Assembly: GCA_004295085.1 (NCBI GenBank)
Contig: SHNF01000005.1
Location: 173,092 to 237,091 of the forward strand
DNA length: 64,000 bases
Source of the DNA: Planctomycetota bacterium
Lineage (GTDB): Bacteria; Planctomycetota; UBA1135
Direction of reading: 5' to 3'
The translations under genes were made by a program, and so were the position numbers. This document shows, piece after piece, positions 43,911 through 52,449 of this stretch. A model generated the notes under the pieces. The model had not been told where the DNA came from, ran no database searches, and saw nothing but the letters and a program-made list of their open reading frames with translations. Numbering within the stretch: the first letter of the stretch is position 1; the number at the start of each line of letters is the position of its first letter.

Positions 43911-45110
43911 TCAGCGAGGAGCGACGCGCGCGAAGCGGCGCTTGCCGGCCTGGAGGAGCCGCGCCGGGGCGCCGTCGTGCAGCCGCACGACGGTCTTGGC
44001 GTCGGTGCACACCTGTTCGTCCAGGCGCACGCCGCCTTGCTCGATGAGGCGGCGCGCCGCGCTGGTGCTGGGAGCAAGGCCGGCTTCCTTCAGGAGGTTG
44101 GGAAGCAGGTAGTCGCCGGGGGCGATGCGGACCTCGGGGATGTCCGAGGGCAGCGCGTGCTGCTGGAAGCGGCGGTCGAACTCGGCCGAGGCGGCCGCGG
44201 CGGCGGCCGGACCGTGCAGCGCGGCGGTCACGGCGGCGGCTAAGCGCGCCTTGGCGTCGCGCGGATGGCCGGCGAGGACGGCGGCCGCCTCCGCCTCGTC
44301 CAGGTTGGTGGCGAGACGGAACCAGTCCGGCATGAGGGCGTCGGACAGGCTCATGACCTTGCCGTACATGTCCTGCGGCGGCGCGGTCAGCGGCACGTGG
44401 TTGCCGTAGGTCTTGGACATTTTGCGGCCGTCGGTGCCGAGCAGCAGCGGGGTGGTCACACACACCTGCGGCTGCATGCCCTCGCGCTCCTGCAGGAGCC
44501 GTCCCATGTGCAGGTTGAAGAGCTGGTCGTTGCCGCCGAGCTCGACGTCAGCCTGGACCATGACCGAGTCCCAGCCCTGCATGAGCGGGTAGAGGAGCTC
44601 GTGCAGGTGCAGGGGCGCGGCCGCCTGCATGCGCTTCTGGAAGTCGTCGCGCTCGAGCAGGCGCGCCACGGTGGTCCGGGCGGCCAGCTTCAGGGCGTCG
44701 AAGAAGTCCATGCGCCCGAACCACTCGGAGTTGCGCCGCATCTCGCAGCGCGCCGGGTCGAGGTCCAGGATCCTGCCGATCTGGTCCAGGTAGGTGGCGG
44801 CGTTGCGCTCGACCTCCTCCTTGGAGAGCGCCGGGCGCTGCTCGTTGCGGCCGGTCGGATCGCCGAGGCGGGCCGTGGCGTCACCGAGGATCAGGACCGG
44901 GAAATGGCCGAGTTCCTGGAACAGGCGCAGCAGGCGGATCGGGACCGCGTGGCCGAGGTGGACCTCGGTGAAGGTCGGGTCGATGCCGAACTTGATGCGC
45001 AGCGGCCGGTCGGAGCGCAGCCGGCCCGCCAGCTCGTCCCCGGTGACGATGTCGGAGGCGAGGCGCCGGATGCGCTGCAGGGCGAGCTCAGGGTCGGCGC
45101 GGGGGCTCAC
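43911..45110 (-). CDS. tyrS: Tyrosyl-tRNA synthetase
   Basis: The 399-residue class I synthetase (GTG at 45110) charges tRNA-Tyr. The HIGH-type motif is HLGH in TEVHLGHAVPIRLL, and the KMSKS-type motif is GRKMSKTYGN. The tyrosine pocket shows IKFGIDPT and VELGGNDQLFNLHMGRLLQ. The C-terminus has an S4 RNA-binding domain (STSAARRLIEQGGVRLDEQ). This is the roughly 400-residue TyrZ-like form. The GTG lies inside the end of the upstream gene (23 nt overlap); a longer frame from 45161 would merely read that gene out of frame. Confidence 0.95.
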   Translation of the reverse strand: MSPRADPELALQRIRRLASDIVTGDELAGRLRSDRPLRIKFGIDPTFTEVHLGHAVPIRLLRLFQELGHFPVLILGDATARLGDPTGRNEQRPALSKEEVERNAATYLDQIGRILDLDPARCEMRRNSEWFGRMDFFDALKLAARTTVARLLERDDFQKRMQAAAPLHLHELLYPLMQGWDSVMVQADVELGGNDQLFNLHMGRLLQEREGMQPQVCVTTPLLLGTDGRKMSKTYGNHVPLTAPPQDMYGKVMSLSDALMPDWFRLATNLDEAEAAAVLAGHPRDAKARLAAAVTAALHGPAAAAAASAEFDRRFQQHALPSDIPEVRIAPGDYLLPNLLKEAGLAPSTSAARRLIEQGGVRLDEQVCTDAKTVVRLHDGAPARLLQAGKRRFARVAPR

Positions 45111-46014
45111 CGGCGGTCCTCGTGCGCGCCTCCCACCAGGCGGTCCAGGCGGCGGGCGCATCGCCGAAAGGCTGGCCCGTGAGCCAGCCCAGGGCGGTGG
45201 TGATGGTGGTGGAACGAGCGGGGGTGGCCGGCGCCTGCAGCGCCTGCAGCAGGGCCGCGACGCCGGCGTCGCGCTGTTGCGCCGGCAGCATCGCGGCGCA
45301 CACCAGGAGGTGGCGGTCCACCTCGGGGTTGGGCAGCGCTGCGGCCTTGTGCAAGTGCGCCAGGGGGTCGGCGGCGAGCGCCTGCCAGCCGTCGGGAAAC
45401 GCCAGGAAGCGCGCCTCCTGGAAGCGGACCTGCTGTACCGGCAGGACGCGGCTGCCGAGACGGGCGCCGTCGCAGCGCAGGCGCGCGGCCAGCCGGATCT
45501 CCCACAAGGCGCCGGCTTCGCCGTCCATCTGCAGCGGCAGCTCGGTGGTCTCGGAGTAGGTCTCTCCCGGCGGCAGGAATACGGCCGTGGACAGCCGCCC
45601 GACGCGCTGGAATGACTGGCGGTCGCTGGCGCCGTGCGGCAGCCAGCGGTCCACGGACCAGGTCAGCTCCACCGCCAGTCCCTGGGGCGGCGCGTGCAGG
45701 GCCAGCTCCTCGCCCAGCATGCTGCGGATCTCCAGGCGCACCAGCATCGTGGCGCCGAAAGTGGCGGGACCGTCCGGGATCAGCACGCGCGCGCCGGCGC
45801 TCAGCTGCTCTTCGACGGCGCGGGCGTGCAGGACTTGCAGGCCCAGCCGGGTCTGCTCCGCGAGCTGCTGCTCGCTCGGCCGCCCCGGCGCGGGGGCTGC
45901 AGGCGGCGGCGGCGCCGGCGCGGGCCGGCTGGGCTCGCGCGCCTCCTCCGCCGCCAGCCGGATGTCCGCGCAGGCGGCCAGCAGGACCAGCGGCAGGGCG
46001 GCGGCGCGCCGCAT
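45088..46014 (-). CDS. Hypothetical lipoprotein
   Basis: The 308-residue protein has a clear lipoprotein signal (ALPLVLLAACADIRLA), a Pro/Ala-rich linker (about 28-48) and a beta-rich region, ATMLVRLEIRSMLGEELALHA through VFLPPGETYSETTELPLQMDG. A helical C-terminus has HEAT-like texture: LLVCAAMLPAQQRDAGVAALLQALQAP. I do not recognise the family. ATG at 46014 has GAGGAGG 8 nt upstream, overlapping the S1 stop, so it is cotranscribed with rpsA. It overlaps the tyrS start by 23 nt. Confidence 0.7.
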   Translation of the reverse strand: MRRAAALPLVLLAACADIRLAAEEAREPSRPAPAPPPPAAPAPGRPSEQQLAEQTRLGLQVLHARAVEEQLSAGARVLIPDGPATFGATMLVRLEIRSMLGEELALHAPPQGLAVELTWSVDRWLPHGASDRQSFQRVGRLSTAVFLPPGETYSETTELPLQMDGEAGALWEIRLAARLRCDGARLGSRVLPVQQVRFQEARFLAFPDGWQALAADPLAHLHKAAALPNPEVDRHLLVCAAMLPAQQRDAGVAALLQALQAPATPARSTTITTALGWLTGQPFGDAPAAWTAWWEARTRTAGEPPRRP

Positions 46015-46026
46015 GCAGGCGCCTCC

Positions 46027-47865
46027 TCAGGCGGCGGGGGGCGCCGGGCTCTCGGGGGTCGGGGTGGCCGGGGCCGGCGCGGCCGGCTTGTCGCCGTTCT
46101 CGGTGGCGCCAGGCTGCTCGGCCTGCTCGGCCTGCTTGGCGGCCTTGGCGGCCGCGCGCGCTGCCGCCTTGGCTTTCTTCTTCTCCACGGATTCCTTGTG
46201 CTTGGCCAGGACCTCGTCGTTCTCGGCGAACTCGGCGTGCAGGAAGGCCAGGCCGATGCGCTCTTCGCCGCAGTCCACGCGCACCACCCGCACCTCGACC
46301 TTGAGGCCCGCGATGCAGTGGTCGTCGGGATTGTTCTGCCATTCCTGCGGCAGCGTCGAGTAGTGCATGAAGGCTTCCAGCTCCTCCTCCAGCTTCACGA
46401 AGCAGCCCGCGGAGATGTTCTTGGTGATGGTGCCCGACATCACGTCGCCCACGTGATAGTTGGCCGGGATGTAGTCCTCCCACGGGTTCTTGGTCAGCTG
46501 CTTCATGCCGAGCGAGATGCGCTGCTTCTCCTTGTCCACGGCCAGCACCACGCACTGGATGCGGTCGCCCTTGCGCACCATCTCGGAGGGATGCTGGATC
46601 TTGCGCGTCCAGTGGAAGTCTGTGTTGTGCAGCAGGCCGTCGATGCCCTCCTCGATCTCCACGAAGGCGCCGTAGCTGGCCAGGTTCTTGACCGTGGCCT
46701 CGATGACGGTGCCGGGCGTGTAGTTCTCGGCGATGCGGTCCCAGGGGTTGCCCTCGACCTCGCGCACCGACAGCGACATCTCCTTCTTGTCGAGGTCGAT
46801 GGCCTTGACGTAGATCTGGATCTCCTGCTGCTTCTGGTACTCGGCCTCGGGGTTGATGTTCTGGCGCGCCCAGCTCAGCTCGCTGACGTGCACCAGGCCC
46901 TCGACGCCGGGCTCCAGCTCCACGAACAGGCCGTAGGGCACGATGTTCACGATCTTGCCCACGCGGATCGAGCCGACCGGGTAGCGCTCGGCGATGTTGC
47001 TCCACGGGTCGGGGCGCAGGGCCTTGAGGCTGAGCGCCACGCGGTTGCGGTCGCGGTCCACGCTGAGCACGAACACGTCGATGACGTCGCCGATCTTGAG
47101 CATCTCGCGCGGGTGCTTGATGCGCCCGTACGACATGTCGGTGACGTGCAGCAGGCCGTCGATGCCGCCCAGGTCCACGAAGGCGCCGAAGTCGGCGATG
47201 TTCTTGACCTCGCCCTTGCGCACCTGGCCCTCCTGGATCTCGCCCAGCAGGGACTCGCGCTTCTCCTGGCGCTCCTCCTCCAGCAGCTGGCGCCGGCTGA
47301 TGACGATGTTGCGCCGCTCCTCGTCGATCTTGACGATGCGGGCGCGCACGACCTGGCCCAGCAGGTCGCCCGGCTCGGGCGTGCGCCGGATGTCGATCTG
47401 GCTGGCCGGGAGGAAGCACAGGACCCCCTCCACGTTGATCAGCAGGCCGCCCTTGATCTTCTTCTTGACCTCGCCCTCCACGATGTCGCCCGGCTTGCAA
47501 CGGCCCACCACGCTCGACCAGGCGCGCTCGCGGTCGGCCTCGCGCTTGCTGACCACCGGCACGTTGGTGGCGCGGTCGTCGCCGTGGTAGTAGACCTCGA
47601 AGGTCTCGCCCGGCAGCGGCAGCCGGTCCTCGAACTCGGCGATGGCGATGGGGGCTTCGGCCTTGCCGCCGATGTCCACCAGCACGCGGCCGTTGCGCTC
47701 ATCCACCATGAGCACGGTGGCGGCGACGGTGGATTCCGGGCGGGCGCCGCCGATACGGCCGCGCAGCAGCGACGCGAGATCGTCGTCGCCCACGTATTGG
47801 CCGAGCTTCTGTTGCAGCTCGGAATCGGACAGGTCAAAACGGCGGACGACGTCCTTGGCAGCCAT
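46027..47865 (-). CDS. rpsA: 30S ribosomal protein S1
   Basis: The 612-residue protein has six S1 OB-fold repeats, the full Gram-negative-style S1 that melts mRNA and guides it to the ribosome. Repeat boundaries are visible at about 45 (STVAATVLMVDERNGRVLVDI), 125 (GDIVEGEVKKKIKGGLLINV), 210 (GQVRKGEVKNIADFGAFVDL), 298 (GSIRVGKIVNIVPYGLFVEL), 385 (GTVIEATVKNLASYGAFVEI) and 472 (GDVMSGTITKNISAGCFVKL). The tail (from about 565) is Ala/Lys then Pro-rich and disordered. It follows cmk by 29 nt, the common cmk-rpsA order. In an organism with many weak Shine-Dalgarno sites S1 should matter more than usual. Confidence 0.96.
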   Translation of the reverse strand: MAAKDVVRRFDLSDSELQQKLGQYVGDDDLASLLRGRIGGARPESTVAATVLMVDERNGRVLVDIGGKAEAPIAIAEFEDRLPLPGETFEVYYHGDDRATNVPVVSKREADRERAWSSVVGRCKPGDIVEGEVKKKIKGGLLINVEGVLCFLPASQIDIRRTPEPGDLLGQVVRARIVKIDEERRNIVISRRQLLEEERQEKRESLLGEIQEGQVRKGEVKNIADFGAFVDLGGIDGLLHVTDMSYGRIKHPREMLKIGDVIDVFVLSVDRDRNRVALSLKALRPDPWSNIAERYPVGSIRVGKIVNIVPYGLFVELEPGVEGLVHVSELSWARQNINPEAEYQKQQEIQIYVKAIDLDKKEMSLSVREVEGNPWDRIAENYTPGTVIEATVKNLASYGAFVEIEEGIDGLLHNTDFHWTRKIQHPSEMVRKGDRIQCVVLAVDKEKQRISLGMKQLTKNPWEDYIPANYHVGDVMSGTITKNISAGCFVKLEEELEAFMHYSTLPQEWQNNPDDHCIAGLKVEVRVVRVDCGEERIGLAFLHAEFAENDEVLAKHKESVEKKKAKAAARAAAKAAKQAEQAEQPGATENGDKPAAPAPATPTPESPAPPAA

Positions 47866-47894
47866 GCGCAGGGGAGAGAGTTCGAAGTTGAGGG

Positions 47895-48647
47895 TCAGTG
47901 GGAAGGGCCGGCGCGACCGCCGGTCGGGTCCGCCGCGCGCGCACCCGCATCAGGCGGATGGAGAAGCGGCGCCACCCAGGTGAGGAGGCGTTCCACCGCC
48001 TCCTCCTCGGAGAGCTTGCTGTTGTCGAGCTGCCTGCCGCCCGGCGACAGGCGCGGGGCCGAGGCGCCGCGGGAGGCGTCGCGGGCGTCCCGCTCGGCCA
48101 GCGCGGCCAGGACCGCCTGTTCCTGCACGGGCAACCCGGCGGCGCGCTGCTGGGCGGCGCGGCGGCGGGCCCGCTCCTCGCGGGACGCCTCCACGAACAC
48201 CTTCAGGTCGGCGTCCGGGAAGATCACCGTGCCGGCGTCGCGGCCGTCGGCCACCACGCCGGTCACGCCGGCGTGAGAGCGCAGCCGGCGCATGCGTTCG
48301 TCGAGGGCGGCGCGCACGCGCGGGTGGTCGGCGACCTCGACCACGGCCGCGTCCACGCGCGCGGTGCGCAGCTCGGCCTGCAGCGGCCGGCCGTCCACGA
48401 TCACCCGGCCGTCCGCGTGACAGTGCAGCTCGATGCGAGAGAGCGTGTCCAGGACCTCGTTTTCCGCCGCCGCATCCGCGCCGCGCGCGAGAACCACCCA
48501 GGTCAGCGCGCGGTACCAGGCGCCGGAATCGAGGTATGCCCAACCCAGGCGCTGCGCGAGGCGCCGCGCGAGGGTGCTTTTTCCGCTGCCCGCGAGCCCG
48601 TCCAAGGTCACGACCGGCGTGCGCTGTGACGGCCCCGCGGCGGACAT
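47895..48647 (-). CDS. cmk: Cytidylate kinase (C-terminal part of the fusion, probable independent start)
   Basis: From the internal ATG at 48647 the product has 250 residues, normal for Cmk, which phosphorylates CMP and dCMP. The P-loop is VVTLDGLAGSGKSTLARRLA, followed by AYLDSGAWYRALTWVVL, the NMP-binding insert (ELRTARVDAAVVEVADHPRVRAAL) and VADGRDAGTVIFPDADLKVF. RDARDASRGASAPRLSP is the lid. The ATG is 11 nt after TAGAAT, which is 16 nt after TTGACG, so an independent message is plausible. The tail after about 225 is disordered. rpsA follows on the same strand. Confidence 0.8.
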   Translation of the reverse strand: MSAAGPSQRTPVVTLDGLAGSGKSTLARRLAQRLGWAYLDSGAWYRALTWVVLARGADAAAENEVLDTLSRIELHCHADGRVIVDGRPLQAELRTARVDAAVVEVADHPRVRAALDERMRRLRSHAGVTGVVADGRDAGTVIFPDADLKVFVEASREERARRRAAQQRAAGLPVQEQAVLAALAERDARDASRGASAPRLSPGGRQLDNSKLSEEEAVERLLTWVAPLLHPPDAGARAADPTGGRAGPSH

Positions 48648-49427
48648 AAAGCCCGGAGATTCTAGGGATTGCGCCGCCGGCGTCAAGGCGAGCGCGGGGC
48701 GGCCGGGCTCCCAGGCTGGGAGGATGCGCAGGCGCCGTCCGCCCGCGAGCAGGCGCTCTTCGGCAATGTGCAGGTGGCCGATCACCGCGGCCGCGGCGCC
48801 GTGTCCCTCCAGCGCCTCCACCACCGCCGGCTCCACCAGCGCCAGGACGTCCAGCGGCTTGCGCGCCACCGCCTGGCGACTGACGCCGCGCAGGCGCCGC
48901 GCCAGTGCCAGGCGCCAGGAGTACGGCAGCGCGCGGCCCAGCGCCCGCAGCCAGCGCCGGCGCAGCCAGTGCCGCAGCCGCTGGTACGGCCGGTCGCGCA
49001 GGCAGAACTGGTCGCCGTGGGTCACCAGCACGCGCCCGCCCGCGGTGGAGAGCAGCACCGAGTCCGCTACCTCCGCCCCCGCCCTGGCACCGTCGGCCGG
49101 CTCCAGCAGGACGTCGCGGTTGCCGCGCAACAGGATCACGCGCACCCCGCGCCCGCTCAGGCCGCTCAGGGCGGCGCACAGCGGCTGGAAGGCCGGCTCT
49201 TCCCACTGCTCCGGGCCGACGAAGGCGTCGAACAGGTCGCCCATGACGACCAGCGCCTGCAGATCCGCGGGCGCCTGGCCCAGGGCAGCGGCGAAGCTCG
49301 TGATCTCCTGCGGAGCCTGTGCGCCGAGGTGCAGGTCGGTGAACAGCCAGGCACGCACGGCGCCGAGCTCCAGCGCGGGCTGGCCGGGCGCCGCCGGCTT
49401 CCAGCGGACCTCGCCGCCGCCGCTCAC
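47895..49427 (-). CDS. LpxH-like metallophosphoesterase fused in frame to cytidylate kinase
   Basis: The 510-residue frame (GTG at 49427, overlapping the NtrC stop as GTGA) has two parts with no stop between them. Residues about 20-250 form a calcineurin-type phosphoesterase like UDP-2,3-diacylglucosamine hydrolase: FTDLHLGAQ, VVMGDLFDAF, LLRGNRDVLL, VTHGDQFC and VIGHLHIAE hold the two metals. Residues about 261-510 are cytidylate kinase (LDGLAGSGKSTLARRLA). The joining stretch ALTPAAQSLESPGF contains, in DNA, a good promoter for the kinase part. It may therefore be made as a true fusion, as separate kinase from an internal start, or both. LpxH acts in lipid A synthesis. Confidence 0.8.
   Translation of the reverse strand: MSGGGEVRWKPAAPGQPALELGAVRAWLFTDLHLGAQAPQEITSFAAALGQAPADLQALVVMGDLFDAFVGPEQWEEPAFQPLCAALSGLSGRGVRVILLRGNRDVLLEPADGARAGAEVADSVLLSTAGGRVLVTHGDQFCLRDRPYQRLRHWLRRRWLRALGRALPYSWRLALARRLRGVSRQAVARKPLDVLALVEPAVVEALEGHGAAAAVIGHLHIAEERLLAGGRRLRILPAWEPGRPALALTPAAQSLESPGFMSAAGPSQRTPVVTLDGLAGSGKSTLARRLAQRLGWAYLDSGAWYRALTWVVLARGADAAAENEVLDTLSRIELHCHADGRVIVDGRPLQAELRTARVDAAVVEVADHPRVRAALDERMRRLRSHAGVTGVVADGRDAGTVIFPDADLKVFVEASREERARRRAAQQRAAGLPVQEQAVLAALAERDARDASRGASAPRLSPGGRQLDNSKLSEEEAVERLLTWVAPLLHPPDAGARAADPTGGRAGPSH
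48659..48686 (-). promoter_or_regulatory. Internal promoter for cytidylate kinase
   Basis: TTGACG (48686-48681), 16 nt, TAGAAT (48664-48659) on the minus strand, 11 nt before the cmk ATG. It is one of the strongest -35/-10 pairs in the window and lies inside the continuous LpxH-Cmk frame. Confidence 0.7.
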
Positions 49428-50776
49428 GCCGCGCCTCCGCCCTCCAGGCCCAGCTCCTTGGCCTTCTGCCACAGCGCCTTGCGCGAGATGCCGAGCAGGG
49501 CCGCGGCCGCCGCGCGCCGGCCGCCGGTGGCGGCGAGCGCGCTGCGGATGGCCTCGCGCTCGGCCCGGCGCACGCTCTCGCGCAGCGGCGGCACGTCCTG
49601 GGCGCGCAGCGGCCGCGGGCTCAGCGGCCCGCCGGGAAGCAGGTGCTCGGGCCGCAGGATGCGCGCCTGGCCGGCCAGCGCCAGCCCGCGCTCCACCGCG
49701 TTCTCCAGCTCGCGCACGTTGCCGGGCCAGTCGTGCTCGGCCAGGCGGCGCAGGGTCTCCGGCGCCACCTGGAAGCGCCCGGCGGTGTCGCGCGCGCGCA
49801 GGAAGGCTCCGAGCAGGACCGGCAGGTCCTCCAGGTGCTCGCGCAGCGGCGGCAGGCGCAGCGGGATGACCGCCACGCGGTAGTAGAGGTCCTCGCGGAA
49901 GCGGCCCGCGTTCACCGCCTCGCGCAGGTCGGAGCGCGTCGCGGCGATGACGCGCGCGCGCAACGGCACGGGCTCGCTGGCGCCGAGCGGCAGGAACTCG
50001 CGCTCCTGGAGGGCCCGCAGCAGCGCGCCCTGGGCGCCCGGAGTGAGGTCGTCCACGTCGTCCAGGAACAAGGTGCCGGCGCCCGCCTGCTCCAGCAGGC
50101 CCGCATGGTCCTCGTCGGCGCCGGTGAACGCGCCCTTGCGGAAACCGAACAGCTCGCCCTCCAGCAGCGACTCGGGCAGAGCCGCGCAGCTCACGCCCAC
50201 GAACGGCTGGGACGCGCGCGCGCTCACGCCGTGGATGGCGCGGGCGGCGCGCTCCTTGCCGGTGCCGCTCTCGCCGCCGATCAGTACCGTGGCGTCGCTG
50301 CGCGCGGCTGCGCGGATGCGCGTGCGCACGTCCTCCAGCAGGGCGGAGGTGCCGGCCAGACCCAGGTCGTCGGCGCTGGGATCGGCCGCGCGCAGGCGTT
50401 CCAGGTCCTGCTGCATGCGGCGCACCGCGGCCACGCGGCGCACGTGCTCCAGCAGCGCCTCCACCGGAAACGGTTTCTGCAGGTAGGTGACGGCGCCGCC
50501 GCGCATGGCCGCGACCGCCTGCTCCACGGTCGCGTAGCCGGTCATCACCAGGACGTCGGCCGGCGGGTCCTTGGCCCGGGCCCGCTCCAGCAGCTTCAGG
50601 CCGTCGGCGCCCGGCAGGCGCACGTCCGTCACCACCAGGTCGCAGCGGTCCTCGCTCAGCCAGGCCAGCGCCGCCGCGCCGTCGACCAGCACCGTGACGC
50701 CGTGGCCGGCGTCGCGCAGCGCGTCCGCCAGCACCTCGGCCAGGGTCCGGTCATCCTCAACCAGGAGGATCTCCAC
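49424..50776 (-). CDS. NtrC-type sigma-54 response regulator
   Basis: The 450-residue protein has three domains. The receiver (1-118) shows EDD near residue 8, the phosphoacceptor Asp in VVTDVRLPGADG, and Thr/Lys in VMTGYAT and QKPF. The AAA+ domain (about 140-365) has Walker A GGESGTGKE, the sigma-54 contact loop ELFGFRKGAFTGADE and Walker B GTLFLDDVD. The C-terminal Fis-type helix-turn-helix is AATGGRRAAAAALLGISRKALWQKAKE. The start is GTG at 50776 with TAGGAG 10 nt upstream formed by the agmatinase stop. No histidine kinase is adjacent. It lies downstream of the two polyamine genes, and rpoN is encoded divergently at the head of this run. Confidence 0.94.
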   Translation of the reverse strand: MEILLVEDDRTLAEVLADALRDAGHGVTVLVDGAAALAWLSEDRCDLVVTDVRLPGADGLKLLERARAKDPPADVLVMTGYATVEQAVAAMRGGAVTYLQKPFPVEALLEHVRRVAAVRRMQQDLERLRAADPSADDLGLAGTSALLEDVRTRIRAAARSDATVLIGGESGTGKERAARAIHGVSARASQPFVGVSCAALPESLLEGELFGFRKGAFTGADEDHAGLLEQAGAGTLFLDDVDDLTPGAQGALLRALQEREFLPLGASEPVPLRARVIAATRSDLREAVNAGRFREDLYYRVAVIPLRLPPLREHLEDLPVLLGAFLRARDTAGRFQVAPETLRRLAEHDWPGNVRELENAVERGLALAGQARILRPEHLLPGGPLSPRPLRAQDVPPLRESVRRAEREAIRSALAATGGRRAAAAALLGISRKALWQKAKELGLEGGGAA

Positions 50777-50789
50777 GGCAGCGCCACTC

Positions 50790-51704
50790 CTAGGCCACGC
50801 TGGTCCCGGCGGTGGCGCGCGCCAGCGAGCGCAGCCCGAGCAGCAGCATGCGATGGCTGAGGCGTGCGGCCGCGAACTCGCTGGCGTGCAGGCTCGCGTG
50901 CGGCAGCAGCTCCAGGACCTCCACCCCCACGATCGGCCGGCGCATCCGGTCCAGTTGCACCAGCAGCTCGCTGACCGTGTACCAGTCGACGCCGCCGGGC
51001 TCGGGAGTGCCGGTGCTCATCACGATCGATGGGTCCAGCCCGTCCACGTCGAAGCTGAGCCACAGCGGGCCGTGCGGGAGATCGCGCAGGACCCGCTCCA
51101 CGCGCTCGAGCGGATGCAAGGGCAGCAGCTCCTTCGCGAGCACGGCCGTGGCGCGGCGCTGCGTGCGGTACAGGTCGCGCTCCTCCGGGGAGATGGCGCG
51201 GATGCCGAAGGCGTGGATGTGCGTGTTCGGAAGGTCGAGCACGCGCCGCATGATGCAGCCGTGGCCGTAGCGCGTGCCGTGGTATTCGTCGCGCAGGTCG
51301 GGGTGCGCGTCGAGATGCAGGATCGTCAGCGTCTTGTGGCGGCGCGCGGCCGCGCGGATCGGTCCCAGGCTCAGCGAGTGCTCGCCGCCGAGCACCAGCG
51401 GCATGCGGCCGGCGTCCAGGATCTCCCCCACTTGCGGCTCCAGCTGCTCCGCCAGCTGCTCCGGCGGGCCGTCCACCGCCACCGGCGGGAGCGTGCGCAC
51501 GCCGTAGCGGCGGGCCTCGTCCTCCAGCCACTCGTCGTAGAACTCGACCTGCTGCGAGGCCTCCAGGATGGCGGCCGGACCCCGGGCGGTGCCCCGCTTG
51601 TACGTGGTGGTGGCCTCATACGGCACCGGGACCACGACCCCCAGCGCGCCTGCGCCGCACTCCGCGCCCTCGAGGCCCAGAAAGGCGCCTGGGTCGTGGC
51701 TCAT
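50790..51704 (-). CDS. speB: Agmatinase (arginase family)
   Basis: The 304-residue ureohydrolase has the two-manganese site of the family: GGEHSLSLGPI, LHLDAHPDLRDEYHG and SFDVDGLDPS. The preceding gene makes agmatine, so the most likely reaction is agmatine to putrescine and urea, although arginase or guanidinobutyrase specificity cannot be excluded by eye. ATG at 51704 is 6 nt after a TACTCT hexamer, while the decarboxylase stop lies 27 nt upstream, so it may be transcribed both with the decarboxylase and alone. Confidence 0.88.
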   Translation of the reverse strand: MSHDPGAFLGLEGAECGAGALGVVVPVPYEATTTYKRGTARGPAAILEASQQVEFYDEWLEDEARRYGVRTLPPVAVDGPPEQLAEQLEPQVGEILDAGRMPLVLGGEHSLSLGPIRAAARRHKTLTILHLDAHPDLRDEYHGTRYGHGCIMRRVLDLPNTHIHAFGIRAISPEERDLYRTQRRATAVLAKELLPLHPLERVERVLRDLPHGPLWLSFDVDGLDPSIVMSTGTPEPGGVDWYTVSELLVQLDRMRRPIVGVEVLELLPHASLHASEFAAARLSHRMLLLGLRSLARATAGTSVA

Positions 51705-51710
51705 GCGACG

Positions 51711-51716
51711 AGAGTA
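51711..51716 (-). promoter_or_regulatory. -10 box (TACTCT) of agmatinase
   Basis: On the minus strand TACTCT is followed by exactly 6 nt and the ATG at 51704, without a Shine-Dalgarno between. Confidence 0.45.
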
Positions 51717-51731
51717 GCGCGCCGCCGGCGC

Positions 51732-52337
51732 TCAGGCGCAGAAGACCGCCGCGGCGACGCAGGTGACCCAGTGCCCGGCCACGCCTTCCTTGGCCTGGAC
51801 CACGTTGAAGCTGTCGTAGATGTTGCCCGAGATCTTCCAGATCTCGCGCTTCTCGTCCCAGGTGGCGCTGGCGTTGTACTCCACGCCCATCACGGTGCAC
51901 AGCATCTCCACCGCCAGGTCCTCCACGTAGTCCTCGGTCTCCTTCTCGGTCATGCCGAAGCCGTGGTGCTCGGACAGGTAGCCGAAGCGCGCCTTGTCGC
52001 GGGGAACGGCCACGCCGATGCCGGCGGAGCAGGAGCGGCCCTTCTCGTTGGTGTCCTGGCGGGCCATGACGCAGAACACGATCTGCCCCGGCGTCATCTT
52101 GGACAGACCCTCCTCGCGCGTCACCCGCCGGCACTTCGCGGGATAGATGGAGGACACCGTGACCAGGTTGAACGAGGCGATGCCGGCCTTGCGCAGCGCC
52201 ATCTCGAACGACGACAGCCGTTCGCGATGGATGCCGAAGCCGCGGGTGAAAAACACCTTCCGGGGCACGAAGCCGTACGGCGGCACGGCGGGCGCGGCCG
52301 GGGGAACCTCGATCTCGGAGCTGCGCTTGCGAGCCAT
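51732..52337 (-). CDS. Pyruvoyl-dependent arginine decarboxylase
   Basis: The 201-residue proenzyme belongs to the PvlArgDC family (archaea, Chlamydia and Planctomycetes). Self-cleavage occurs between Ser62 and Ser63 in NLVTVSSIYPAKC, creating the pyruvoyl group. Other family parts are FFTRGFGIHRERLSSFEMAL, FCVMARQDTNEKGRSCSAGIGVA and MCTVMGVEYNAS-type sequence near 145. It converts arginine to agmatine, which the next gene would hydrolyse to putrescine. ATG at 52337 is 16 nt after a TACAAT hexamer, and an A8 tract lies about 40 nt upstream of the predicted start point, where an alpha-CTD-binding UP element would be. Confidence 0.92.
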   Translation of the reverse strand: MARKRSSEIEVPPAAPAVPPYGFVPRKVFFTRGFGIHRERLSSFEMALRKAGIASFNLVTVSSIYPAKCRRVTREEGLSKMTPGQIVFCVMARQDTNEKGRSCSAGIGVAVPRDKARFGYLSEHHGFGMTEKETEDYVEDLAVEMLCTVMGVEYNASATWDEKREIWKISGNIYDSFNVVQAKEGVAGHWVTCVAAAVFCA

Positions 52338-52353
52338 GGCGGGAAGGTGCGGA

Positions 52354-52359
52354 ATTGTA
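52354..52359 (-). promoter_or_regulatory. -10 box (TACAAT) of the arginine decarboxylase gene
   Basis: TACAAT lies 16 nt before the ATG at 52337. The A-tract at 52382-52390 (T-tract on the plus strand) is placed about where an UP element would lie. No clear -35 is present. Confidence 0.5.
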
Positions 52360-52434
52360 GGCGGCTCGCCACGGCGCGCACGTTTTTTTTGGACGCCGCC
52401 GTCGCGGCCGCGGCGGCGCCGTTCCCAGACCAGC

Positions 52435-52440
52435 TAGACT
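52435..52440 (+). promoter_or_regulatory. -10 box (TAGACT) of rpoN
   Basis: TAGACT, the same hexamer as at tRNA-Cys, is followed by 9 nt and the rpoN ATG at 52450. No -35 and no Shine-Dalgarno are seen, so the message is likely leaderless or nearly so. Confidence 0.5.
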
Positions 52441-52449
52441 GCGACCGGC

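Noticed and set aside
52382..52390. The T-tract as a terminator
   Set aside because: No gene on the plus strand ends before it and no GC-rich hairpin abuts it. As an A-tract upstream of the decarboxylase promoter it makes more sense.
52338..52449. A possible sigma-54 -24/-12 site between the arginine decarboxylase gene and rpoN
   Set aside because: No TGGCA-N7-TGC or GG-N10-GC arrangement fits either direction; TAnnnT hexamers explain both starts better.
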